Shown: one piece after another, positions 15,190 to 24,011 of the stretch
How positions within the stretch are numbered: the first letter of the stretch is position 1
Layout: each line of letters opens with the position of its first letter
Assembly: GCA_023416655.1 (NCBI GenBank)
Contig: JAEZHK010000128.1
Span: 113,125-177,124, forward strand
DNA from: Bacillota bacterium
GTDB lineage: Bacteria > Bacillota > Clostridia > Christensenellales > Aristaeellaceae
DNA length: 64,000 nt
Direction: 5' to 3'
The notes under the pieces: model-generated
Told to the model about the DNA's origin: nothing
What the model saw: the letters and a program-made list of their open reading frames with translations, nothing else
Databases searched by the model: none
Translations under genes and position numbers: made by a program

Positions 15190-15312
15190 GCTAGAGGTAT
15201 ATCCGATGGCAAAGTTGGTAATACGCGCCCTGCTTTTCTCGAAGCCTTGCGTTCCTACGTGAGGTCCTTAGTAGAGATGGTGGGGCGCTATTATATTCAT
15301 CGCGGCATGAAT
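15190..15312 (+). ncRNA. Candidate small RNA convergent with the DUF3800 gene
   Basis: The predicted transcript folds into a 5' hairpin (TTGC...GCAA enclosing GG-TATA-TCC, 15188-15216) and a larger stem (GCGCCC at 15226-15231 with GGGCGC at 15281-15286) that encloses TCTC/GAGA and CCT/AGG pairs. It ends in ATTCAT-CGCGGC-ATGAAT (15295-15312), which overlaps the DUF3800 stop codon. It does not match tmRNA, SRP RNA, 6S or RNase P as I know them. Expression is inferred only from the promoter. Confidence 0.4.
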
Positions 15313-16100
15313 CGCCAATGGCTATAGGGCGCATCCCAACTCGGGTTTTCCTGATTCCTCCGACCCGTTGTCATCCCAATATTGAAGCGGTCAAATACTG
15401 TACATATTTCCGCATGGATATGCTTATAGAGCTTTTCCTTCGCGACTGTCCGCTTACCACGCCTTTTCTGTCCCTGCGGGATCTCTTTATGCAGTTCGTT
15501 CAGCCTGAAATACATCGCACCCAGTATTACGTCAACACATTGCAGCAAAACATGGTCGTGAGATTTCACTTCGGCAATATCGTCGCTTCGGATGACGATA
15601 TTGGAGTGGAGAAAGTCTCGCGAGCGCTGCATTGCCAAGAGGTAATTCTTGAAGGTTTCGCACTTTTCTTTTTTATCCGGCAATTGATCCAGATAGATTC
15701 GAATATAAGTCGGATTTTGAAATCCGGCATACAAAAAGCCAAACCCATGCTTGATGAACTGGTAATAAAGCTTGAAGTACTTTTCGTCGGCATTGCCGGG
15801 GACGGAAGGCATATCTTCCATATAGCGGAACATAATCCGGACTTTGATATCTCCGGAGCGAACGAAATCAAAAAAGGTGGTCATCAAAGCCTTGTACTTT
15901 TCCAGGTAGTTCTCGGTTACCTTGGTCCATTTGACTTCTCCAGTGAGATTCAGTTCCCGCTTCCTGTCGTTCAAGGCGGCATTGAGTCGATTGATTGAGT
16001 GGCCATCGACAAGGCAGCCCCCGTAGAAATCTCCAACCTTCTTGCCCTTTTCAGACGATTCATCGCAGTAGAGGATATACTCCAAGGTTTCGTCTCCCAT
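15297..16100 (-). CDS. DUF3800 domain protein
   Basis: A 267-residue protein with the DUF3800 hallmarks: an N-terminal YILYCDESSEKGKKVG strand with Asp/Glu, and a C-terminal HVLLQCVDVILGAMYF (LQ-x-x-D). The fold is predicted to be RNase H-like, and members are common near phage and defence genes, but no activity has been established to my knowledge. Base composition is clearly more AT-rich than either neighbour, which suggests recent transfer. The start is ATG at 16100 after AAGGCGG, under a good promoter. It faces a candidate small RNA at its 3' end. Confidence 0.8.
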   Translation of the reverse strand: MGDETLEYILYCDESSEKGKKVGDFYGGCLVDGHSINRLNAALNDRKRELNLTGEVKWTKVTENYLEKYKALMTTFFDFVRSGDIKVRIMFRYMEDMPSVPGNADEKYFKLYYQFIKHGFGFLYAGFQNPTYIRIYLDQLPDKKEKCETFKNYLLAMQRSRDFLHSNIVIRSDDIAEVKSHDHVLLQCVDVILGAMYFRLNELHKEIPQGQKRRGKRTVAKEKLYKHIHAEICTVFDRFNIGMTTGRRNQENPSWDAPYSHWRFMPR

Positions 16101-16118
16101 CGCCGCCTTAATGATTAC

Positions 16119-16147
16119 ATTATATCAATTTTTCTGGTTTCTTTCAA
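16119..16147 (-). promoter_or_regulatory. Promoter of the DUF3800 gene
   Basis: On the minus strand TTGAAA (16142-16147) and a perfect TATAAT (16119-16124) are 17 bp apart, 18 bp upstream of the start codon, so the leader is very short. Confidence 0.75.
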
Positions 16148-16178
16148 CCGGAACCGCAATAACGAATGGTAAAACAGT

Positions 16179-16208
16179 GCCCGCTCTCCGGCAAAACGGA
16201 GGGCGGGC
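16179..16208 (-). terminator. Terminator of oppBCD and right copy of the cassette hairpin
   Basis: GCCCGCTCTCCG pairs with CGGAGGGCGGGC. On the minus strand, 17 nt past the oppD stop, it is followed by ACTGTTTTA. Its arms repeat those of the hairpin at 15021-15049. Confidence 0.7.
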
Positions 16209-16225
16209 GGTTTGATGAATGGGTT

Positions 16226-17248
16226 TCAGGTTGCGGGCCGCATCCAATCCGGCTTACTATCCGCGGGCATACCGGGGTGGTTGAGCCAGCAGGCGGCCAA
16301 ATGGCCTTCGCCCAGCGGGATCGCGGGCGGCTGCGCCTTGCAAACGGCCATCGCGTAGGGGCAGCGGGCGGCGAACGAGCAGCCCTCCGGCGGCGCGAAC
16401 AGGTCCGGCGGCGCGCCTTCGATGCTCATGACCTTCTCCCGCGCGCCGCTGTTGAGCTTGGGCATGGAACCCAATAGCGCGTGGGTATAGGGGTGGCCGG
16501 GGCGGTAGAAGATGTCCCGGGCGGGGGCTTCCTCCACGATCTTGCCCGCGTAGAAAACCAGCACGCGCTTTGCCATGTTGGCGACGACGCCCAGGTCGTG
16601 GGTGATGAGCACGATCGCCGTGCCGAAGCTCTGCTGCAGCGACTGCATGAGTTCCAATATCTGCGCCTGGATGGTCACGTCGAGCGCCGTTGTCGGCTCG
16701 TCCGCAATCAGCAGCTTTGGATTCAAACACATGGCGATGGCGATCACCACCCGCTGCCGCATGCCGCCGGACAGGCTGTCCGGATACTCGCGGAAGCGCT
16801 TGGCGGGGTTTGCGATGCCCACCAGCTTCAAATACTCGATGGTCTTCTCCTGCGCCTCGCGGCGGGAGATCTTTTTATGCTTCATCATGACCTCGGAAAT
16901 CTGGCGGCCGACGGTCATGGTGGGGTTGAGGCTGGTCATGGGGTCCTGAAAGATCATGGAGATGCGGCTGCCGCGCACCGACTGCATCTGGCTCTCGGTC
17001 AGTGCCATCAGATCCGCACCCTCGAAGCGGATGCCGCCGCCGTCGATAGACCCCTGCGGGCTTTCGATGAGCCGCAGGATGGCCTTGGCGGTGACGCTCT
17101 TTCCGCAGCCGCTCTCGCCGACCACGGCGACGCATTCGCCCGCGTCCACGTGGAAGCTGACGTCCCGCACCGCCTGTACGCGGCCGCCGTAGGTTTTGAA
17201 GGATACGCGCAGGTCCCGTACGTCCAAAAGGGCGCTTGATTCAGCCAT
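16226..17248 (-). CDS. oppD: Peptide ABC transporter ATP-binding protein OppD/DppD
   Basis: A 340-residue ATPase of a peptide/nickel ABC importer, acting at the inner face of the membrane with OppB, OppC and OppF. It has Walker A GESGCGKS (about 45-52), the Q-loop in IFQDPMTSLNP, signature LSGGMRQR, Walker B LLIADEPTTALD and the H-loop ITHD. The C-terminal oligopeptide-transporter domain carries the usual Cys cluster (CSFAARCPYAMAVC). The start is ATG at 17248, after AAGGAGC. Last gene of oppA-B-C-D; a family-1 element lies between oppC and oppD. Confidence 0.93.
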   Translation of the reverse strand: MAESSALLDVRDLRVSFKTYGGRVQAVRDVSFHVDAGECVAVVGESGCGKSVTAKAILRLIESPQGSIDGGGIRFEGADLMALTESQMQSVRGSRISMIFQDPMTSLNPTMTVGRQISEVMMKHKKISRREAQEKTIEYLKLVGIANPAKRFREYPDSLSGGMRQRVVIAIAMCLNPKLLIADEPTTALDVTIQAQILELMQSLQQSFGTAIVLITHDLGVVANMAKRVLVFYAGKIVEEAPARDIFYRPGHPYTHALLGSMPKLNSGAREKVMSIEGAPPDLFAPPEGCSFAARCPYAMAVCKAQPPAIPLGEGHLAACWLNHPGMPADSKPDWMRPAT

Positions 17249-17301
17249 TGTTTCGGGCTCCTTCCGGTGGGAATCAGGGAGGCTTCTCTCAGGGCTTCAA
17301 T

Positions 17302-17464
17302 CGTACCCGGCGACCTGTGCGCCGGGTACGTTTTCCGTAATCAGTGCGCACACTGGTGGCGGAAAAAAATACCGCAAGTGCGGGCCGCCCGGAAATCCCG
17401 CAGGATTTCAGGCCCGCGCAGACTTCCCCTTCGCGTTGAAAAGCCGCATGCGGATTTTCAACGC
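17302..17464 (-). repeat. Family-1 four-hairpin element, copy 5, inside the opp operon
   Basis: Starts 6 nt after the oppC stop and reads D-C-B-A on the minus strand. D is 17432-17463 (GCGTTGAAAA/TTTTCAACGC), C 17391-17410 within GCGGGCC/GGCCCGC, B 17331-17367 and A 17302-17330 (CGTACCCGGC/GCCGGGTACG, a compensated change from the common TTCCC/GGGAA). Stem B is imperfect. Confidence 0.85.
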
Positions 17465-17470
17465 TCCGCT

Positions 17471-18418
17471 TTAGCGCCTCATGCGCGGATCGAGAGCATC
17501 TCTTAAACCGTCGCCCAGCATGTTGAGCGACAGCATTGTGGTGCAGATGAAAAACGCCGGGATCAAAAGCTGATAGGGCTGGACGCGGTAGACCTGGATC
17601 GCGCTCTGCGCCAGCGACCCCCAGGAGGCGTTGGGCGATTGGATGCCGATGCCGATGAACGAGAGGAACGCCTCGGTGAAGATGGCCTGCGGGATGGCCA
17701 TGGTCATGCTGGTGATCAAAATACCGCCGATGTTGGGGATCATGTGACGAACGATGATCTTGGTGTCGCTCACGCCCAGCGTGCGCGCGGCCATCACGAA
17801 CTCCTGGTTTTTCAGCTGCAGCACCTGCCCGCGCACCAGCCGCGCGCTGCCGATCCACCCCAGCGCCACCATCGCAAGCACCAGCGGGACGATGCCAGAA
17901 CTCATCACCGTCCGCATCAGAATGGCCAGGATGATCATTGGAATGCCGTAGAGTACGTCGATCAGCCGCATAACCAGCATGTCCACCTTGCCGCCGAAGT
18001 AGCCCGAAACGCCGCCCACCACGCAGCCGATGGCGGTGTTGATGAGCACCACGACCAGGCCGATCAGTAGCGACACCCGCGCGCCCATCCAGTTGCGCAC
18101 CCACAGGTCGCGCCCCGCCTGGTCGGTGCCGAAGAGGTGGTCCCAGCTCGGCCACTGGTTCATGGTCTTGGCGTTCTGGGACGCGAAGTCATAGCGGGAG
18201 AAGATGGGCGCGAAGATGGCGAGGAGCAGGTACAATGTCACGATGGCGAGGCCCAGCATCGCCACCCGGTTCTTCCTGAGCTTGATCCACGCGTCCTGCC
18301 AGTAGGTGAGGCTGGGGCGGACGATGCGGTTGAGGTCGGCCGTATCCTTGGGCAGGCGCTCGGTGAGCGAGGCGTCCAGCGGCCCCGAGAGGAAGGCCTG
18401 CATGTCGTCGATTCGCAT
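17471..18418 (-). CDS. oppC: Peptide ABC transporter permease OppC/DppC
   Basis: A 315-residue permease with an OppC-type N-terminal extension (about 1-45), six transmembrane helices and the EAA loop around QEFVMAARTLGVSDTKIIVRH, where the ATPases dock. The FGTDQAGRDLWVR and SPNASWGSLAQ segments are typical of DppC/OppC. It follows oppB after a 3-nt gap and precedes oppD. It forms the inner-membrane channel with OppB for di- or oligopeptides. Confidence 0.92.
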   Translation of the reverse strand: MRIDDMQAFLSGPLDASLTERLPKDTADLNRIVRPSLTYWQDAWIKLRKNRVAMLGLAIVTLYLLLAIFAPIFSRYDFASQNAKTMNQWPSWDHLFGTDQAGRDLWVRNWMGARVSLLIGLVVVLINTAIGCVVGGVSGYFGGKVDMLVMRLIDVLYGIPMIILAILMRTVMSSGIVPLVLAMVALGWIGSARLVRGQVLQLKNQEFVMAARTLGVSDTKIIVRHMIPNIGGILITSMTMAIPQAIFTEAFLSFIGIGIQSPNASWGSLAQSAIQVYRVQPYQLLIPAFFICTTMLSLNMLGDGLRDALDPRMRR

Positions 18419-18421
18419 GAT

Positions 18422-19381
18422 TCAGTCCTCCTCGTCCTCGTCCATGGTATAGGTTCGGCCGCGGGTTTCGGCCAGCTTGATGCGCGGGTCAACCACGCCG
18501 TAGAGGATGTCCACAATCAGGTTCGCGGCCACCAGGAACACGCCGTAGAAGGCCGTCATGCCCAAGACCATCGTATAGTCCAGGTCGTTGATGGACTGCA
18601 CGTAGAACTTGCCCATGCCGGGGATGGCGTAGATGCGCTCCAAGACGAACGTGCCCGTCAATACCGCCGCGGTGATCGGCCCCATGATGGTCACGATGGG
18701 CAGGATGGCGTTTCTCAGCTCGTGCCGCCAGATGACCTGCCGAGGCGAGAGGCCCTTGGCGCGGGCGGTGAGTATGTAATCCTGATGGGTGACCTCCAGC
18801 ATGCTGGAGCGCATCAGGCGGGTGATCAAGGCAAGGGTGTACAGGCTCAAGGCGAAGACCGGCAGGATCATGTGCCGCCAGCTCTCCCACTGGGCCGCGG
18901 GCAGCCACTTCAGCTTGATGGCGAACACCAGCTGAAGCACGGTGCCGATGATGAAGTCGGGCATGGAAATGCCGATGATGGCGATGAGCACGCAGATCAC
19001 ATCCAGCGCCTTGCCCGCCTTCTGCGCGGCCATGGTGCCCAGAAACAGGCCCAGCGACAGCGCGATGAGCAGCGCTCGGATGCCCAGGCCCGCCGAATAC
19101 GGGAAAGTCTGCGCGATGGTGGAATTGACGGTCCTTCCGGGGTACTTGAGGGAGACGCCCAGGTCGCCGCGGACCAGGTTCCCCACATAGGTCGCCCACT
19201 GCTGCCAGATGGGCTTGTCCAGGCCATAGTAGGCCATCATCCTGTCCCGGATTGCGGGATTGGTCTTCTCGCTGATGAACGGATCGCCCGGAAGCATGCG
19301 CACCAGCGCGAAGATGATCGTGATCAGCACCAGCACGGTGATCATCGCGATGACGGTCCGCTTCAGGATGTATCGGAGCAT
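18422..19381 (-). CDS. oppB: Peptide ABC transporter permease OppB/DppB
   Basis: A 319-residue permease with an N-terminal helix (MLRYILKRTVIAMITVLVLI), the extracytoplasmic segment typical of DppB (LPGDPFI...YGLDKPIWQQW) and the EAA loop (QDYILTARAKGLSPRQVIWRH). The start ATG at 19381 has a GGGGGATGG ribosome site; the in-frame ATG 15 nt upstream has none. It follows oppA after a strong hairpin (19417-19447) that probably trims readthrough. Confidence 0.92.
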   Translation of the reverse strand: MLRYILKRTVIAMITVLVLITIIFALVRMLPGDPFISEKTNPAIRDRMMAYYGLDKPIWQQWATYVGNLVRGDLGVSLKYPGRTVNSTIAQTFPYSAGLGIRALLIALSLGLFLGTMAAQKAGKALDVICVLIAIIGISMPDFIIGTVLQLVFAIKLKWLPAAQWESWRHMILPVFALSLYTLALITRLMRSSMLEVTHQDYILTARAKGLSPRQVIWRHELRNAILPIVTIMGPITAAVLTGTFVLERIYAIPGMGKFYVQSINDLDYTMVLGMTAFYGVFLVAANLIVDILYGVVDPRIKLAETRGRTYTMDEDEED

Positions 19382-19416
19382 CTGTCCATCCCCCATTTGC
19401 GATCATCCCAGAAAAA

Positions 19417-19447
19417 CCGGGGGATTCCCCGACCGGGGAATCCCCCG
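19417..19447 (-). terminator. Hairpin attenuator between oppA and oppB
   Basis: CGGGGGATTCCCCG and CGGGGAATCCCCCG form a near-perfect 13-bp stem. In the direction of opp transcription it is followed by GTTTTTC. Its position just after the binding-protein gene fits partial termination that leaves more oppA than oppBCD message. Confidence 0.75.
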
Positions 19448-19473
19448 TGTTTTACAGAAGGACGGTTTACTGA

Positions 19474-21117
19474 TTATTCTACGAAATAGGCGTACGCGAA
19501 GTCGAGGTCGCTGCCCAGGTAGAAGCGCACGACGCCCTTGAGCTTCTCGCTGATCGCGTAGGGCACCTGGCGCACCTGCAGCGGCACGATGCCGGCCTGA
19601 TCCATCAGGATCTTCTCGGCCTCGGCGTACATGGCAAGGCGGGTCTTGGCGTCGGCGAAGGTGTTGGCGGTGTTGACCAGCTCGTCATAGCGGGCGTCCG
19701 AGAACTTGCCGCCGTTCTGGGGGTTGGTGGACGTGAAGTAGGAGAGGTAGGTGTAGGGATCGTTGTAGTCGGGCATCCAACCGGCGTACACCAGGTCAAA
19801 GGCGCCCGCCGTACGGTCGGCCAGCATGGCCTTGTAGGTGACGGTCTCGATCTCCACCTTGATGCCCAGCGTGCGCTGCCACTGATCCTGGCAGTTCTCG
19901 CCGATGAGCTTGTTGGTGGCGGTGTCGGAGACCTTCAGCTTGACGGTGATGGCGGCGGGGTCGGTGATGCCCATGGCGTCCATGGCTTTCTTCAGGTGCT
20001 CCGTGGCCTTGTCCGGCTCGGCGGTGGACTTGTACACGTCGATGGGGTACTGCTCGGTGTAGTAGCCGCCGTCCGCGCCGGCCACCATCGGCAGCACGAA
20101 GCGGGTCGCCGGGGCGTAGAGGCCGTTGGTGGCGATGGCCACATATTCCTCACGGTCGAGCGCGTAGTTGAGCGCGAGGCGGAAGTCCTGGTTGGCCAGG
20201 ATCGGGTTGGTGGTGGAGGCGATGTTGATGCAGAACCAGTCCACCGCGCCCGAGGCGTAGGAGGTGACGGTGGCGCCGGGGATGGAGGCGGGATCGGCCA
20301 GATAGCTGGGCGCGATGGCCACCGGGATGTCCGCCAGATCCAGTTCGCCGGTCTCCAGCATGGAGAAGGCGGCCTCGGCTTCCATGATCAGGATGGTCAC
20401 GGAGTTCAGCTTGATGGCGGCGCGATTCCAGTAGTGCTCGTTGGGCACCAGCTTGATGGACTGGTCCACCTGATAGTCGGCCACGGTGAACGGGCCGTTG
20501 GTCAGCATGGAATCAGCGCTCAGCGCGTACTGGTCGCCGAACTTCTCGACCAGTTCCTGCTTGACCGGGTAGAAGCAGGGCAAGTCCAAAAAGCCCAGGT
20601 AGTAGGGCGCGGGGGTGGCGAAATCGATGACAAAGGTGGAGTCATCCGGCGCGGAGACACCCAGCGTGTCCAGCGCGGCCTTGCCCGCCATGACGTCGCC
20701 GGCATTCTTGATTTCATACAGCACCCAGCTGTAGTCGCGCGGCTTCGCCGGGTCGGCCAGGCGGCGGAACGCGTAGACGAAGTCATTGGCCGTCAGCGGC
20801 GTGCCGTCAGCCCACGAGGCGTCCTTGCGAAGGTGAAAGGTCATCTTCAGGTTGTCCTCGGCCACTTCCCAGCTCTCCGCGACGCCGGGGGTCACCTGGC
20901 CCTCGTGGGTGCGGATCAGGCCTTCGCCGATGCCCTTCATCACGTCGTAGGACGGGGCGGCGTTGAACTGCTGCGGGTCGATCGTCGGAACGGATTGCAG
21001 GGAAAAGGTCAGGTCCTGATCCGCGCTGAGCGTTTCGGTGGCCTGCGCTTCGGCAAAAGCGGCGGGGGCCGCCAGCGTCAGCATGAGCGCCAGAAGGAGA
21101 CTTAGGAACTTACGCAT
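19474..21117 (-). CDS. oppA: Peptide-binding protein OppA/DppA, SBP family 5
   Basis: A 547-residue extracytoplasmic peptide-binding protein (SBP_bac_5). A signal peptide (MRKFLSLLLALMLTLAAPAAFAEA) ends in an AxA site and no lipobox cysteine follows, which is unusual for a Gram-positive cell. Family landmarks are the N-terminal LTFSLQSVPTIDPQQFN, WADGTPLTANDFVYAFRRLADP and the C-terminal FDLVYAGWMPDYNDPYTYL, which contacts the peptide. The start is ATG at 21117 after GGGAGGAA. It heads the opp operon, and oppF is divergent from it. Confidence 0.93.
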   Translation of the reverse strand: MRKFLSLLLALMLTLAAPAAFAEAQATETLSADQDLTFSLQSVPTIDPQQFNAAPSYDVMKGIGEGLIRTHEGQVTPGVAESWEVAEDNLKMTFHLRKDASWADGTPLTANDFVYAFRRLADPAKPRDYSWVLYEIKNAGDVMAGKAALDTLGVSAPDDSTFVIDFATPAPYYLGFLDLPCFYPVKQELVEKFGDQYALSADSMLTNGPFTVADYQVDQSIKLVPNEHYWNRAAIKLNSVTILIMEAEAAFSMLETGELDLADIPVAIAPSYLADPASIPGATVTSYASGAVDWFCINIASTTNPILANQDFRLALNYALDREEYVAIATNGLYAPATRFVLPMVAGADGGYYTEQYPIDVYKSTAEPDKATEHLKKAMDAMGITDPAAITVKLKVSDTATNKLIGENCQDQWQRTLGIKVEIETVTYKAMLADRTAGAFDLVYAGWMPDYNDPYTYLSYFTSTNPQNGGKFSDARYDELVNTANTFADAKTRLAMYAEAEKILMDQAGIVPLQVRQVPYAISEKLKGVVRFYLGSDLDFAYAYFVE

Positions 21118-21270
21118 GGTACCGATTCCTCCCTTTTCTCATGGGCATTCCTTATTCCAGCGATACGGGCCTGCCCGCCTGGAAGGCCGTGCCGCAAGAA
21201 TGGCCGATTTCGGGTCCGATTCCATGGCCGTGAACCGCATGGCGAACATATTGAAATGTACGTTTGGATC

Positions 21271-21298
21271 ATTATAGCATAAAAATTTCGTTCCACAA
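21271..21298 (-). promoter_or_regulatory. Promoter of oppABCD
   Basis: On the minus strand a perfect TATAAT (21271-21276) is preceded 16 bp upstream by TTGTGG (21293-21298). The leader to oppA is about 150 nt. The 420-bp divergent gap holds this promoter and the oppF promoter; no dyad operator was recognised. Confidence 0.5.
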
Positions 21299-21463
21299 GT
21301 AAAATTCACAAATTGCATGAATTTCTTGCATGACAACCGCGTAACGGCTGCGTTTTTCTCAAAATCCGCGGTGTTTTGAAGGCGGGCGCCGGTTTTGGGG
21401 CCGACACGCGGTTTCCACACTTTTCGCGCTCATGAAAAGCATCCGTCAAACCATAAAACGCGC

Positions 21464-21492
21464 TTTACTTTGAAAAAGGCTTGTGTTAGAAT
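21464..21492 (+). promoter_or_regulatory. Promoter of oppF
   Basis: TTTACT (21464-21469) and TAGAAT (21487-21492) are 17 bp apart, 45 bp upstream of the oppF start. Confidence 0.5.
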
Positions 21493-21537
21493 TGGCAAAA
21501 GCCCGGACAAACGGCCCTTGCAAAGGGGGAATTTAGG

Positions 21538-22509
21538 ATGGCGGCGGATAGCGCCCGCGCGCTGGTGGAGGTCAAACACCTCAAAAAATACTTCCCGGCG
21601 GGCAAACAGTGCCTGAAGGCGGTGGACGACGTCAGCTTCTCCATCCTGCCCGGGGAGACGTTCGGCCTGGTGGGCGAATCGGGCTGCGGCAAGTCCACCA
21701 TCGGGCGGACGCTGGTCAAGCTTTACGACCCCACCGAGGGCGAGATCCTGTTCGATGGGAAAGACGTGGTCCACATGGACAGGGCGGGCCGCAAGGCCTA
21801 CACCCGGGAAGCGCAGATGATCTTTCAGGACCCCTACGCGTCGCTCGACAGCCGCATGACCGTGGGCGACATCATCGGCGAGGGGCTGGACACCCATTTC
21901 AAGCTCTCCGCCGCCGACCGCCAGCAGGCCATCCATGAGGCGCTTTCAAAGGTCGGTCTCTCCCGGGAGCACGCGAGCCGCTTCCCCCACGAGTTCTCCG
22001 GCGGCCAGCGCCAACGCATCGGCATCGCGCGGAGCCTCGTCATCAAACCCCGCTTCATCGTGTGCGACGAGCCGATCTCCGCGCTGGACGTGTCCATCCA
22101 GGCGCAAGTTATTAACCTCCTCATGGACCTGCAGCGGGAGATGGGCCTGACTTACCTCTTCATTGCCCATGACCTTTCGATGGTCAAGAATATCTCAAGC
22201 CGCGTGATGGTCATGTACCTGGGCCGCGCGATGGAGCTGGCCGACAGCCTGGCGCTGTACGCGAAGCCCCAGCACCCCTACACCCAGGCGCTCTTCTCCG
22301 CCATCCCCGTGGCCGACCCGGATTTTGAACAGCAGCGCCACCGCATCCTCTTAAAGGGCGACGTGCCCAGCCCCGTCTCCCCGCCCTCCGGCTGCCGCTT
22401 CCGCCGCCGCTGCCCCCATGCGATGCCGGTGTGCAAGGAAGTCTCGCCGGAACTCAAGGAGATCGCGCCGGGTCACTATTGTGCCTGCCACCTTCACGAC
22501 CAGAAGTAA
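21538..22509 (+). CDS. oppF: Peptide ABC transporter ATP-binding protein OppF/DppF
   Basis: A 323-residue ATPase with Walker [11 protein letters not shown]-loop [16 protein letters not shown], signature FSGGQRQR, Walker [13 protein letters not shown] and the C-terminal Opp domain with a Cys pair motif ([14 protein letters not shown]). The [10 protein letters not shown] segment marks the OppF/DppF rather than the OppD side of the heterodimer. The gene is alone on the plus strand, divergent from oppA, whereas it normally follows oppD. It most likely completes the OppABCD transporter next door. A clear terminator follows. Confidence 0.92.
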   Translation: MAADSARALVEVKHLKKYFPAGKQCLKAVDDVSFSILPGETFGLVGESGCGKSTIGRTLVKLYDPTEGEILFDGKDVVHMDRAGRKAYTREAQMIFQDPYASLDSRMTVGDIIGEGLDTHFKLSAADRQQAIHEALSKVGLSREHASRFPHEFSGGQRQRIGIARSLVIKPRFIVCDEPISALDVSIQAQVINLLMDLQREMGLTYLFIAHDLSMVKNISSRVMVMYLGRAMELADSLALYAKPQHPYTQALFSAIPVADPDFEQQRHRILLKGDVPSPVSPPSGCRFRRRCPHAMPVCKEVSPELKEIAPGHYCACHLHDQK

Positions 22510-22525
22510 TCCCCATCATAAATCC

Positions 22526-22559
22526 AGGCCCTGCGAGTTGCTGCTCACAGGGCCTTTTT
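22526..22559 (+). terminator. Rho-independent terminator of oppF
   Basis: AGGCCCTG pairs with CAGGGCCT and runs into TTTTT, 16 nt after the oppF stop. Confidence 0.85.
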
Positions 22560-22565
22560 GTTGAT

Positions 22566-22648
22566 TCCCTTTGTGTGGGGTCAAGGGGACTCAGTCCCCT
22601 TGCGGGTGGTCCGGAGGGCAGCGCCCTCCGGCGTTCTTCGCCTCTCCG
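22566..22648 (-). repeat. Family-2 two-hairpin element, after the FGGY kinase
   Basis: Directly follows the stop of the minus-strand kinase in the same direction: GAACGCCGGAGGGC-GCT-GCCCTCCGG, ACCACCCGC, then CAAGGGGACTGAGTCCCCTTG and ACCCCACACAAAGGG. The second loop differs from other copies (GACTGAGT), and both arms remain paired. Confidence 0.8.
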
Positions 22649-24001
22649 TTACCCCTCGTACCGCACCAGCCCCTGCGCGGCGCGGAGGGTGGGCGAGAGG
22701 CCCGAGGCGGCCATGGCGTAGAGCGCCGCGCCGAAGGCGGCCTCCTCATTGTGGGCGGGGATGAAGAGCGGCATGCCGAAGAGAAGCTCAAACGCGCGGC
22801 GCAGCGACGGGTTTTTGCGGATGGCGTTGCCGGAGCCGACGAGGGTTTCCGGCATCCTCGCCCCGGCTCGCAGCATCTCCAGGTAAAGGTTGTAGAGCTC
22901 CCTCGCCATGCCCATCAGGGTGCCGCCGATCAGGTGCGCGGCGTCAAAGTTTTGGACGGAGAGGCCGGTGATCTCGCCGCGCAGCTCGGGGTTCCGCCTC
23001 GTGCCGGAGAAGCAGGTGGAGACATTCGGATTATCCGGGTAGACCAGCGCCTCCTCGCCCAGCGCGTTCATCTCCTCGTAGAGATTGCCCGGCTCGCGTC
23101 CGGACAAGGCCGCGCAGGAGCGCAGGAACTTTTCCAGAATCGCGTAGGCACGCCCGCCGCAGAGGGACGAGCCGACCAGGATGAAGTCCCCGCCGGTCAG
23201 CGGCCTGCGCTCGGTTTCCGTGAGCAGACCCACCGCGCCCGACATCATGGAGATCTGGCCGCCGGTGCCCATGTTGACCAGCGCGGTCTTTTCCGGCTCC
23301 CTGACCGAGCCGATGAAGCTGGCCTGATTGTCGCCCAGCGCCGCCGAAACCACCGCGCCCTTATACTCGCCCAGCGCGCGCACGCCCCGCTCCACTTCCG
23401 GCAGAATTGCCGGGTCGATCCCGGCGTTTTCCACCGCCGTGTCGTCCCAACTGCCGCTCGGCAGGTCGAAAAGCCCCAGGCTCGCCGCGTTCGACGCGTG
23501 GATCACCGGCGATTTCAGCCCGGTAAGCTGCATCGCAACGTAGTCCGCAATGGTGCAGAGCTTGACCGCCCCCTTCGGCACTTCGCCGTTTCGCGTGTTC
23601 CAGAAGTGGGTCGTGAGGCCGAACCCCGTCGCCATCCGGCAGCCGGTGCGGCGGTACAGCTCGGAGGCGTAGGTGCCGCCGTTCAGCGGCAAATCGCCCC
23701 GGCCATCCTGCCAGGTGGCGAGCGGGCTGGCCGCGCGGCCCTCGCTGTCCACGTACAGCATGCCGTGCATCTGCCCGTCGAGGCCAATCGCCCCGACCGG
23801 CGCGTGCCGGTCCATCAGCTGGTCGATCAGCGTTTTCGCCTTCTCGAGGATGACTTCCGGGTCCTGGTGCTTCGCCCAGGGCCGCTCGTCCGGGACGAAC
23901 GCGCCGTTTGGCAGCGTGACGGCCTCCAGCACCTCGCCACCCGGCCCCAGCGCCACGGCGGACAGGGTGGTGGTGCCGATGTCGATTCCGATTGCGTTCA
24001 T
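22649..24001 (-). CDS. FGGY-family carbohydrate kinase, sedoheptulokinase-like
   Basis: A 450-residue kinase of the FGGY family. The N-terminal phosphate-binding motif is IGIDIGTTTLSAVAL. IGLDGQMHGMLYVD, ALGDNQASFIGSV and LVNMGTGGQISMM resemble sedoheptulokinase-type members rather than glycerol or xylulose kinases. It would phosphorylate a sugar or polyol with ATP in the cytoplasm. The start is ATG at 24001, six bases after GAGGTG, which overlaps the end of the upstream glycyl radical enzyme gene, so translation is coupled. Fourth gene of the ROK-activase-GRE-kinase operon. The substrate is not known; it may be the product or precursor of the GRE reaction. Confidence 0.82.
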   Translation of the reverse strand: MNAIGIDIGTTTLSAVALGPGGEVLEAVTLPNGAFVPDERPWAKHQDPEVILEKAKTLIDQLMDRHAPVGAIGLDGQMHGMLYVDSEGRAASPLATWQDGRGDLPLNGGTYASELYRRTGCRMATGFGLTTHFWNTRNGEVPKGAVKLCTIADYVAMQLTGLKSPVIHASNAASLGLFDLPSGSWDDTAVENAGIDPAILPEVERGVRALGEYKGAVVSAALGDNQASFIGSVREPEKTALVNMGTGGQISMMSGAVGLLTETERRPLTGGDFILVGSSLCGGRAYAILEKFLRSCAALSGREPGNLYEEMNALGEEALVYPDNPNVSTCFSGTRRNPELRGEITGLSVQNFDAAHLIGGTLMGMARELYNLYLEMLRAGARMPETLVGSGNAIRKNPSLRRAFELLFGMPLFIPAHNEEAAFGAALYAMAASGLSPTLRAAQGLVRYEG

Positions 24002-24011
24002 TGCGCGCACC

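Noticed and set aside
15190..15312. Signal recognition particle RNA, tmRNA or 6S RNA
   Set aside because: The SRP loop motif (GGAAGGAAGCA-like), a tmRNA acceptor end and a 6S-like long bulged rod are all absent.
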